Assembly: GCA_034436045.1 (NCBI GenBank) | Contig: DAOTVZ010000318.1 | Span: 1 to 5,588, forward strand | DNA from: H111-94 sp034436045 | Lineage (GTDB): Bacteria > Chloroflexota > Ktedonobacteria > Ktedonobacterales > Ktedonobacteraceae | DNA: 5,588 nucleotides | Direction of reading: 5' to 3' | Shown here: one piece after another, positions 1 to 4,168 of the stretch | How positions within the stretch are numbered: the stretch's first letter is position 1 | Layout of the letters: every line of letters begins with the position of its first letter | The notes under the pieces: generated by a model | What the model was told of the DNA's origin: nothing | The model's input: the letters and a program-made list of their open reading frames with translations, nothing else | Database searches by the model: none | Made by a program: the position numbers and the translations under genes

Positions 1-252
1 GCGCTAGATGTGGTACACAATCTCGCCATTATTCCCCACTTTGATGAGATGCCAGCTTTCTTTGCTGATAATGCTATTCGCGCGGCAGGCAAGCTGATCG
101 TCGCCGGTATCGAAGGTAGCACGGCCCTTGTCGGTTCATCTAATGGCTGGACGGTTATCGGCAGTGGTGGCGTGACAATCTTTGCGAATAAGAGCAAGAC
201 GCGCTATACGCAAGGACAGACCGTGCCACTGGAACCGTTAGGGAAAGAGTGA
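1..252 (+). CDS. C-terminal part of a probable peptidase S51 / cyanophycinase-like protein (5' end outside window)
   Basis: The reading frame is open from base 1 (Ala-Leu-Asp-Val-Val-His) to TGA at 250-252, so the true start lies upstream; the GTG at 10 is probably just an internal valine. The 83 visible residues contain an I-P-H-F-D-E stretch (residues 11-16), then a segment reading IVAGIEGSTALV, then WTVIGSGGVTIF near the end. This order (His after a hydrophobic strand, G-I-[DE]-x-x-T-A-L, then a W-x-V-x-G-x-G-x-V-x-[IV][FY] strand) is typical of the C-terminal end of S51-family, class I glutamine-amidotransferase-like proteins such as cyanophycinase and PepE relatives. The nucleophile serine would lie outside the window, so activity and substrate cannot be judged. 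It ends 255 bp before queF and need not be functionally linked to it. Confidence 0.6.
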   Translation, partial: ALDVVHNLAIIPHFDEMPAFFADNAIRAAGKLIVAGIEGSTALVGSSNGWTVIGSGGVTIFANKSKTRYTQGQTVPLEPLGKE

Positions 253-387
253 GTTGTTAGTCGTGAACGGCCTGATGCCCGTGTGGATATCAGGTTCCTG
301 GTATCATGCTACCCATCATCACATCTATCACGTCTGTCAATCCACCGCCATAGCGTCAGGCTCTTGCGGATGCCTGATATGGCGACC

Positions 388-416
388 TTGTATGCCCTCT
401 TGCGCTGTGGTACTAT
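388..416 (+). promoter_or_regulatory. Weak candidate promoter for queF
   Basis: TTGTAT (388-393), a 17-nt spacer and TACTAT (411-416) resemble a sigma-70 promoter with 3/6 and 4/6 matches. Transcription would start near 423, putting the 9-bp hairpin at the very 5' end of the message. The match is poor and could be chance. Confidence 0.2.
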
Positions 417-424
417 CTGTATGG

Positions 425-462
425 CCTGCTGAGGTCGTGTCAAACGGTATATGCTCAGCAGG
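425..462 (+). repeat. Perfect 9-bp inverted repeat in the queF leader
   Basis: CCTGCTGAG (425-433) and CTCAGCAGG (454-462) are exact inverted repeats separated by 20 nt. The structure ends 45 nt before the queF ATG. It could be a 5' stabilising stem, a regulatory leader hairpin or an operator; the sequence does not decide. I could not match it to a preQ1 riboswitch class. Confidence 0.45.
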
Positions 463-507
463 TACGGATACCTTTCATGTTTTACTCAACGGAGATTACC
501 AATTCCT

Positions 508-975
508 ATGGATCAACACGCAGCGAAGAATGGTGCGCCTGTGCAGCGCACACCCGGCGTCTACGGTTTAGAGGAGATCGCCGCGAACAAGCTAGAAATC
601 TGGCCGAACCCGGCCCAACAGCGCGATTATGTCATACATCTGGAGATACCGGAGTTCACCTGCCTCTGCCCGCGCTCCGGCTTTCCCGATTTTGCGACCA
701 TCATCATCGACTATGTGCCGGAGCAGTACGTCGTGGAACTCAAGACGCTTAAGCTCTATATCAACCAGTTCCGCAATCGCCAGATCAGTCACGAGGCTGC
801 CGCCAACACGATTCTGGATGAACTGGTAGCCCTGCTCTCCCCGCGCTGGATGCGCGTCGTCGCGGATTTCTCGGTGCGCGGCAATATCAAGACGATCATC
901 TTTGCCGAACATGCCCAGGTAGACTATCGCGGGCCGCGCCCGGAGTTCCGGCGCTACCAGCCCTCAGCGCTCTAA
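508..975 (+). CDS. queF: NADPH-dependent 7-cyano-7-deazaguanine reductase (preQ1 synthase)
   Basis: QueF reduces the nitrile of preQ0 to the amine preQ1 with two NADPH in the cytoplasm, the step that commits 7-deazaguanine to queuosine. The 155-residue product matches the short, single-domain (Bacillus-type) QueF in length. It carries the FTCLCPRSGFPDFAT block at 50-64, with catalytic Cys54 (thioimide-forming) and Asp61. The QueF motif ELKTLKLY at 77-84 (NADPH contact) is followed by SHE at 94-96, giving the expected His95/Glu96 pair. The ATG at 508 is chosen because family homology begins shortly after it and GGAG (491-494) lies 13 nt upstream, a slightly long spacing. An in-frame ATG at 451 would add 19 unrelated residues encoded by the leader hairpin. 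The gene faces queC and overlaps it by four bases at the stop codons. Confidence 0.95.
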   Translation: MDQHAAKNGAPVQRTPGVYGLEEIAANKLEIWPNPAQQRDYVIHLEIPEFTCLCPRSGFPDFATIIIDYVPEQYVVELKTLKLYINQFRNRQISHEAAANTILDELVALLSPRWMRVVADFSVRGNIKTIIFAEHAQVDYRGPRPEFRRYQPSAL

Positions 976-1664
976 AGATGAGATTGCCTGTAGCTTATGG
1001 GGTCTTGCAAACCGGCCTCGGCGAAGCCATTGAGGCGTAACAGGCAGCTATCGCAGGTTCCACAGGCCAGTTCCCCACCTTCATAGCAACTCCAGGTCAG
1101 TTCATAGGGCACACCGAGCCGGGTGCCCGTGCGAATGATCTCGGCCTTGTCCATGTACATCAGGGGAGCATGGAAGTGGAACTTGCGCCCATCCTGCGTG
1201 GTGGCCTTTGTTGCCAGGTTTGCCATGCGCTCAAAAGCCGCCAGATACTCTGGACGGCAGTCGGGATAGCCGCTATAGTCGATGGCATTGATGCCCAGGA
1301 AAATATCGTCGGCCCCCGATACTTCGGCGTAGGCCAGCGCAAATGAGAGAAAAACGGTATTGCGAGCAGGAACATAAGTAACAGGAATATCGTGTGACAT
1401 CTCTTCGGGCGCGCGGCCATGCGGCACGGGAATATCAGCCGTGAGCGCGCTGCCGCCGAAGATGCGCAGGTCGATCCTGGCCGTTTTCTGTTGTGCCACT
1501 TTGTAGTAGCGGGCGACAGCGTTGGCGGCCTCAACCTCGCGCTGGTGGCGCTGCCCGTAGTCGAACGATAACGTGTGTAGCTCAAAACCCTGCTGATGTG
1601 CGATGGCAAGGGTAGTGGTCGAGTCCAGGCCACCGGATAACAACACAACTGCTTTCTTGCTCAT
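972..1664 (-). CDS. queC: 7-cyano-7-deazaguanine synthase
   Basis: QueC converts 7-carboxy-7-deazaguanine to preQ0 using ammonia and ATP, immediately before the QueF step. The 230-residue product has the usual family length. The PP-loop ATP pyrophosphatase motif SGGLDSTT lies at residues 10-17, with FDYGQRH near 34-40 and YVPARNTVFLS near the middle. The zinc site near the C-terminus is intact: Cys193, Cys201, Cys204 and Cys207 in the C-x7-C-x2-C-x2-C arrangement. The ATG at 1662-1664 is preceded by GGGAG (plus-strand CTCCC, 1677-1681) about 12 nt upstream. It lies downstream of the tRNA-Arg on the same strand. I see no strong promoter between the probable terminator at 1716 and the start, so it may depend on read-through or on a weak promoter. 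queD and queE are not in the window. Confidence 0.96.
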   Translation of the reverse strand: MSKKAVVLLSGGLDSTTTLAIAHQQGFELHTLSFDYGQRHQREVEAANAVARYYKVAQQKTARIDLRIFGGSALTADIPVPHGRAPEEMSHDIPVTYVPARNTVFLSFALAYAEVSGADDIFLGINAIDYSGYPDCRPEYLAAFERMANLATKATTQDGRKFHFHAPLMYMDKAEIIRTGTRLGVPYELTWSCYEGGELACGTCDSCLLRLNGFAEAGLQDPISYRQSHL

Positions 1665-1715
1665 AATCTGCTCTGGCTCCCTCTGAGTAGGTCTAAAGCA
1701 TCACCTGTAACGCAT

Positions 1716-1746
1716 AAAAAATGAGTGCAGCATAAACTGTACTCAT
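1716..1746 (-). terminator. Probable intrinsic terminator downstream of tRNA-Arg
   Basis: Read on the minus strand, ATGAGTACAG, a 6-nt loop and CTGCACTCAT form a 10-position stem with one A-C mismatch (plus-strand arms 1721-1730 and 1737-1746). A run of six T follows directly (plus-strand A-run 1716-1721). It sits 35 nt past the tRNA 3' end and 52 nt before queC. The stem is AT-rich, so termination may be partial and allow read-through into queC. Confidence 0.55.
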
Positions 1747-1780
1747 CGCTTGAGTGGATAGGCCCGGTAATCAAAAAAAG

Positions 1781-1853
1781 CGTTGCTGAGAGGATTCGAA
1801 CCTCCGACTTCTTCCTCCGCAGGGAAGCGCTCTATCCACTGAGCTACAGCAAC
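1781..1853 (-). tRNA. tRNA-Arg (anticodon GCG)
   Basis: All four arms fold. The acceptor stem GTTGCTG/CAGCAAC has seven perfect pairs with discriminator G73. The D-stem is GCTC/GAGC with loop AGTGGATA, which includes A20, an arginine identity base. The anticodon stem CTTCC/GGAAG closes the 7-nt loop CTGCGGA, giving U33 and anticodon GCG (reads CGC). The variable loop is 5 nt. The T-arm is GGAGG/CCTCT (one G-U) with loop TTCGAAT. No CCA is encoded: the next bases on the minus strand are C followed by seven T, so CCA must be added enzymatically. The GCG anticodon is unusual, because most bacteria read CGU/CGC/CGA with an inosine-modified ACG tRNA. Arginine tRNAs are not queuosine substrates, so the neighbourhood with queF/queC is positional, not biochemical. 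Confidence 0.97.
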
Positions 1854-1861
1854 GTGTCATC

Positions 1862-1908
1862 TGGTCACACCTGATACACGTTCAGACCGTGACCACTGTC
1901 TGAACGTG
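1862..1908 (-). other. Potential H-type pseudoknot in the tRNA-Arg 5' leader
   Basis: An exact 11-bp inverted repeat, CACGTTCAGAC (1877-1887) and GTCTGAACGTG (1898-1908), encloses a 10-nt loop. Seven loop bases, GTGACCA (1889-1895), are perfectly complementary to TGGTCAC (1862-1868) outside the hairpin. Read on the minus strand this gives stem 1 of 11 bp, loop 1 of 2 nt, stem 2 of 7 bp, one junction base and loop 3 of 8 nt, a sterically reasonable H-type pseudoknot. It ends 8 nt before the tRNA 5' end, within the transcript predicted from the promoter at 1974-2002. It could instead be a DNA-level palindrome (operator). Confidence 0.5.
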
Positions 1909-1973
1909 CTATGAGAACCCGCAATTTGTCGCTCTCTTTGAGCTACAGGTATCTGTGGTTGTCCACGTGCTAT

Positions 1974-2002
1974 ACAATACAAGATTCTTGCATGTTTGTC
2001 AA
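1974..2002 (-). promoter_or_regulatory. Sigma-70-type promoter for tRNA-Arg
   Basis: On the minus strand TTGACA (plus 1997-2002) is a perfect -35, followed by a 17-nt spacer and TATTGT (plus 1974-1979, 4/6 match). Transcription would begin near 1967, leaving a leader of about 114 nt before the mature tRNA that contains the pseudoknot. Confidence 0.6.
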
Positions 2003-2040
2003 TAGGTTTTGGCACAAGTTCAGCAAAGTTAGGCGCGAGA

Positions 2041-2062
2041 GTGCTGGTACCGGTACGCGCAC
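2041..2062. repeat. Imperfect 22-bp palindrome between divergent promoters
   Basis: GTACCGGTAC (2047-2056) is a perfect 10-bp palindrome. It is extended by GTGC (2041-2044) and GCAC (2059-2062) after two mismatched positions on each side. It lies 8 bp upstream of the plus-strand -35 and 38 bp behind the minus-strand -35, a plausible operator position. No regulator is identified. Confidence 0.35.
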
Positions 2063-2070
2063 CCGTCAGC

Positions 2071-2100
2071 TTGACACATCTTGCATCTGTTGGCTATACT
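2071..2100 (+). promoter_or_regulatory. Strong sigma-70-type promoter for the FHA gene
   Basis: TTGACA (2071-2076) is a perfect -35. After an 18-nt spacer comes TATACT (2095-2100, 5/6). Transcription would start near 2107, leaving a leader of about 67 nt before the ATG at 2174. Confidence 0.7.
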
Positions 2101-2173
2101 CAACCCATAGAGGGAATAGATAGTTAGCGGCGAGCGGCGTGGGAATGCTTGCTGGCGTGGATAGAGTAGGCGT

Positions 2174-2854
2174 ATGATTGTAGAGCAGCCATCAGGGGCC
2201 TATCTGGTAATCCATAAAGCATCGATGGCAGGGAGACGCATCGAACTGTGGAAGGATTGTACCACCCTGGGACGTAGCAGCGATTGCGACATTTTTCTGG
2301 AAGATATCACGGTACATCGTAAGCAGGCCAGTATCGTGCGTACTCCGGCAGGCTATGTGCTGCGCGATGATCACGGCAGCGGCGATAGCTTTGTGAACGA
2401 GATACCTGTACAGCGTGAGCAGCTTCTCAATAGTGGCGATCATTTACGTTTTGGGAATACGGTGATTACCTTTTATGCCAGTGAAGGCACACGCCCTTTT
2501 CAGTTGCCCGTCTCGCGTAGACGTGAACTGCACATGGGGCGAACCTCGGAACTGTTGCCACCGGCCTATCTGGAGGTCATCAATACACGTAGCCTCTCCT
2601 CCTATATCGAATTGTTGCCGGAAATGACGATTGGCCGCAGCCGTGAAAGCTCGATTTTCTTAGAGGACCTGGCTGTGAGCCGCCTGCATGCGACGATCCG
2701 CGAACTGCCCAGCGGGGATTATGAACTGCTCGATCATCGCTCGGCTACCGGCACCTTTGTCAATGGGCGCGCAATGGCACGTTGCGTGTTGCGCGATGGA
2801 GACGAGATACAGATTGGTTCGACACGGTTTGTTTTTCGTCTGGCCCACCAGTGA
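2174..2854 (+). CDS. Tandem FHA-domain protein
   Basis: The 226-residue protein consists almost entirely of two forkhead-associated domains, which bind phosphothreonine peptides in Ser/Thr-kinase signalling. FHA-1 spans about residues 10-101 (GRSSDCDIFLED at 33-44, SFVN at 72-75, LRFG at 91-94). FHA-2 spans about 131-222 (GRSRESSIFLED at 154-165, VSRLHATI at 168-175, GTFVNG at 193-198, DGDEIQIG at 208-215). FHA-2 keeps the canonical GR, SRxxH and NG residues. FHA-1 reads VHRKQASI at 47-54, so the conserved Ser and His are His48 and Gln51, and its loop reads DSFVNE instead of GTFVNG. No signal peptide, membrane segment or enzymatic domain is seen, suggesting a cytoplasmic adaptor. The Shine-Dalgarno is weak (GAGTAGG at 2164-2170). 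It has its own promoter and converges on the NadD-like gene 29 bp away. Confidence 0.92.
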   Translation: MIVEQPSGAYLVIHKASMAGRRIELWKDCTTLGRSSDCDIFLEDITVHRKQASIVRTPAGYVLRDDHGSGDSFVNEIPVQREQLLNSGDHLRFGNTVITFYASEGTRPFQLPVSRRRELHMGRTSELLPPAYLEVINTRSLSSYIELLPEMTIGRSRESSIFLEDLAVSRLHATIRELPSGDYELLDHRSATGTFVNGRAMARCVLRDGDEIQIGSTRFVFRLAHQ

Positions 2855-2883
2855 GCAAGCCCTGCATCTCTTATAGTTTTACT

Positions 2884-3741
2884 TCACTTGCTTTGTTGTA
2901 ATAACTGCTGTAATTGTTTGATGCGCTCTCCATAGATATCCAGCGTGGTACCATCTGTGCGTTGAAGCGGAGGTGAGTAGACGCGAGTTTCGCGTATGAA
3001 TTGCAGAACCTCGCGGGGAATCGCGTGCGCGGCAGAAGCGCGTCCCTGGCGCACGGCGGTGGAAGAGATGTCCCGATAGCGCGGGTCAAAAGGCAAGATA
3101 TGTACGTGTTGGGCAAAACGCTCATTCTGCTCCTGGTGAATAAGTTCCTCAATCTCACGTTCGCCCCCGTTGCCGCGCGGCGCGACCAGTAGATCGGCTT
3201 GTTTAAAAAGCTCGGTCAGAGCGCTATCGCGGTCGGTGTAGTAGTGGGGATCAAAAATCTGTACGATCTTGTCATAGCCGATCACGAAGAACAGGCGTTT
3301 CACCAATGGAAATGATGCTCGTATTGCCTCAGCCTGTTCGACGTAAAGGCCGCGATTAAAGAGTATGATGCCAACGTGTGGCAGGCGGTGTTGGAGGATG
3401 ACATGTAAAAGATATACTTTGTCCACTAATAGAGGGCGCTCGACATTCTCTTTATCAACGGTATGCTTGGTGAAGGCAGCGTAGACCTGAACCTGTCCTG
3501 CCTGAGTATGCAAATAGTGATAAGCATTCTTGAGGAGCGCCAGGTGAGCGATGGTGGGTGGATTGAAGGAGCCGGTGAAGACGGCGACCGTTCCTCTGGG
3601 GCGTGGTGAGCCGGGGACGATTAACGCCCTCGGCTCCGCTTCTGGCTCCAGTTGATCAAGCTCTGCTTGTATCTGCTTGAGTTGATAAATGGTCCGCTGA
3701 GAAAAATGTAACATGCTCATGCCTGTATTATAGCATAGCAT
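2884..3741 (-). CDS. NadD/NMNAT-like nucleotidyltransferase
   Basis: The product belongs to the nucleotidylyltransferase (HxGH) superfamily and most resembles nicotinate/nicotinamide-nucleotide adenylyltransferases, which join ATP to NaMN or NMN. Visible motifs are VFTGSFNPPTIAH at 54-66, a KHTVDKENVERP segment near 90-105, FVIGYDK in the middle, and ISSTAVR at 225-231, the ATP-binding ISSTxxR motif. The C-terminal IPREVLQFIRETRVY matches the usual NadD ending. It departs from classic NadD in three ways. The HxGH motif reads TIAH, there are about 50 extra N-terminal residues, and there is a tail of about 30 residues after the core, giving 285 residues against roughly 200. The ATG at 3739-3741 has GAGGA about 6 nt upstream. 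An in-frame ATG at 3718-3720 (278 residues) coincides with the predicted transcription start and may be the real one. The substrate is not certain. Confidence 0.8.
   Translation of the reverse strand: MLCYNTGMSMLHFSQRTIYQLKQIQAELDQLEPEAEPRALIVPGSPRPRGTVAVFTGSFNPPTIAHLALLKNAYHYLHTQAGQVQVYAAFTKHTVDKENVERPLLVDKVYLLHVILQHRLPHVGIILFNRGLYVEQAEAIRASFPLVKRLFFVIGYDKIVQIFDPHYYTDRDSALTELFKQADLLVAPRGNGGEREIEELIHQEQNERFAQHVHILPFDPRYRDISSTAVRQGRASAAHAIPREVLQFIRETRVYSPPLQRTDGTTLDIYGERIKQLQQLLQQSK
3720..3735 (-). promoter_or_regulatory. Extended -10 promoter overlapping the 5' end of the NadD-like gene
   Basis: The minus strand reads TGCTATAAT, a perfect TATAAT (plus 3727-3732) with the TGn extension. No good -35 is visible, which extended -10 promoters tolerate. 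Six bases separate the -10 from the ATG at 3718-3720, so its A falls at +1. Confidence 0.55.
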
Positions 3742-3760
3742 GGCTTTTCCTCAGAAGGAT

Positions 3761-3782
3761 GGCACGCCCGGTGGCGTGTGCC
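3761..3782. repeat. GC-rich inverted repeat in the divergent intergenic region
   Basis: GGCACGCC (3761-3768) pairs with GGCGTG plus CC (3773-3782) across a 4-nt loop, with a 2-nt bulge. It lies just upstream of the minus-strand promoter of the NadD-like gene. No T-run follows on either strand, so an operator or a repeat remnant is more likely than a terminator. Confidence 0.35.
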
Positions 3783-3828
3783 TCTGCTCTCTCCGCATTA
3801 TTATTTATCTCTGCCCTAACAAATTTAC

Positions 3829-3848
3829 GATAGTTCTGTTAAACTATC
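3829..3848. repeat. 7-bp inverted repeat, candidate operator
   Basis: GATAGTT (3829-3835) and AACTATC (3842-3848) are exact inverted repeats around a 6-bp AT-rich centre. The spacing and position between divergent genes fit a dimeric repressor site, but no regulator is known. Confidence 0.35.
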
Positions 3849-3871
3849 TTTAAGGGATGGATGGAGAGGTG

Positions 3872-3886
3872 TTAATATTTTATTAA
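3872..3886. repeat. AT-rich inverted repeat
   Basis: TTAATA (3872-3877) and TATTAA (3881-3886) are inverted repeats around TTT. The stretch could serve as a -10 region or an operator for the downstream leader. AT-rich palindromes of this size arise easily by chance. Confidence 0.25.
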
Positions 3887-3961
3887 TGGTCGAGGAAGGC
3901 TATGTTAAGTGCCAGGAAGGCAACTTGTTATGTACATTCTATCCGTGTGGAAGGAGGTGTT

Positions 3962-4114
3962 ATGGTAGAAATACCCATTGTTAGCTCATCCTTTGACCGC
4001 TACACTCTAAGCAGGTATCATTTGTGTGGTACCGTGCATCTCTGCCACCTCTGCTCTATTCGACAACATAGTAGTTGTTGCGATACCTTGTACCCATTGC
4101 TCTGTGGTGTATAG
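3962..4114 (+). CDS. Cysteine-rich 50-residue small ORF (leader peptide or small protein)
   Basis: I do not recognise this product. The ATG at 3962 follows AAGGAGG (3951-3957), an essentially perfect Shine-Dalgarno at a 4-nt spacing and the best ribosome binding site in the window. The in-frame ATG at 3902 lacks such a site. The 50-residue peptide has six cysteines (22, 28, 31, 39, 40, 48) and four histidines packed into its last 31 residues, while the first 20 have none. There is no clear signal peptide or membrane helix. It ends 54 nt before the binding-protein start, with the second gene's SD in between. It might be a regulatory leader peptide for the transporter gene, a metal-binding small protein, or a peptide precursor with a Cys-rich core. 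No modification enzymes are visible. A non-coding structured leader that is open by chance cannot be excluded. Confidence 0.4.
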   Translation: MVEIPIVSSSFDRYTLSRYHLCGTVHLCHLCSIRQHSSCCDTLYPLLCGV

Positions 4115-4130
4115 CAGGTAATGGGCAGAG
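4013..4130 (+). promoter_or_regulatory. Candidate structured leader with competing stems before the binding-protein gene
   Basis: Several complementary segments overlap here. AGGTATC (4013-4019) pairs with GATACCT (4082-4088) and encloses a hairpin CGACAAC/GTTGTTG (4061-4080, one G-U). CCCATTGCT (4093-4101) pairs with 4117-4125 (two G-U), its loop holding the small ORF's stop codon. GGCAGAG (4124-4130) can instead pair with CTCTGCC (4040-4046), excluding the previous stem. This suggests an alternative-fold leader; it matches no riboswitch class I know. Confidence 0.3.
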
Positions 4131-4168
4131 TGTATCGTCATTGTGTACCATCGAGAGGTATTTCCTTT

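Larger units (their letters stand above)
253..507 (+). other. Intergenic leader between the S51-like gene and queF, with small hairpins
   Basis: I see no convincing gene here. Visible structure includes an 8-bp hairpin at 286-305 (GATATCAG/CTGGTATC, one G-U pair, loop GTTC), whose left arm can alternatively pair with CCTGAT at 271-276. There is a TCAGGC/GCCTGA stem at 356-377 with a 10-nt loop, and a stronger 9-bp stem at 425-462 listed separately. None is followed by a T-run, so a Rho-independent terminator for the upstream gene is not supported. The queF ribosome binding site (GGAG at 491-494) closes the region. Confidence 0.4.

Noticed and set aside
288..330. GGTTC followed by CTACCC, faintly like a preQ1-I riboswitch
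   Set aside because: The P1 stem and the A-rich tail with CTAA do not form, and the stretch lies about 180 nt upstream of queF.
254..571. Plus-strand ORF of 105 codons overlapping the queF start
   Set aside because: It has no homology I recognise, low-complexity Cys/Trp/His composition, and overlaps queF in another frame. It covers leader hairpins.
1911..2123. Plus-strand ORF of 70 codons between tRNA-Arg and the FHA gene
   Set aside because: It has no ribosome binding site or recognisable sequence, and it covers two divergent promoters and a palindrome.
2854..2892. AGCAAG/CTTGCT inverted repeat between the convergent FHA and NadD-like genes, as a bidirectional terminator
   Set aside because: It has only six pairs around a 27-nt loop, with the TTTT inside the loop rather than after the stem. 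Support is too weak.
4027..4036. TGGTACCGTG, similar to the T-box sequence TGGNACCGCG
   Set aside because: I found no stem I with specifier loop upstream and no matching antiterminator 3' arm downstream; the A1 helix does not form. A chance match is more likely.
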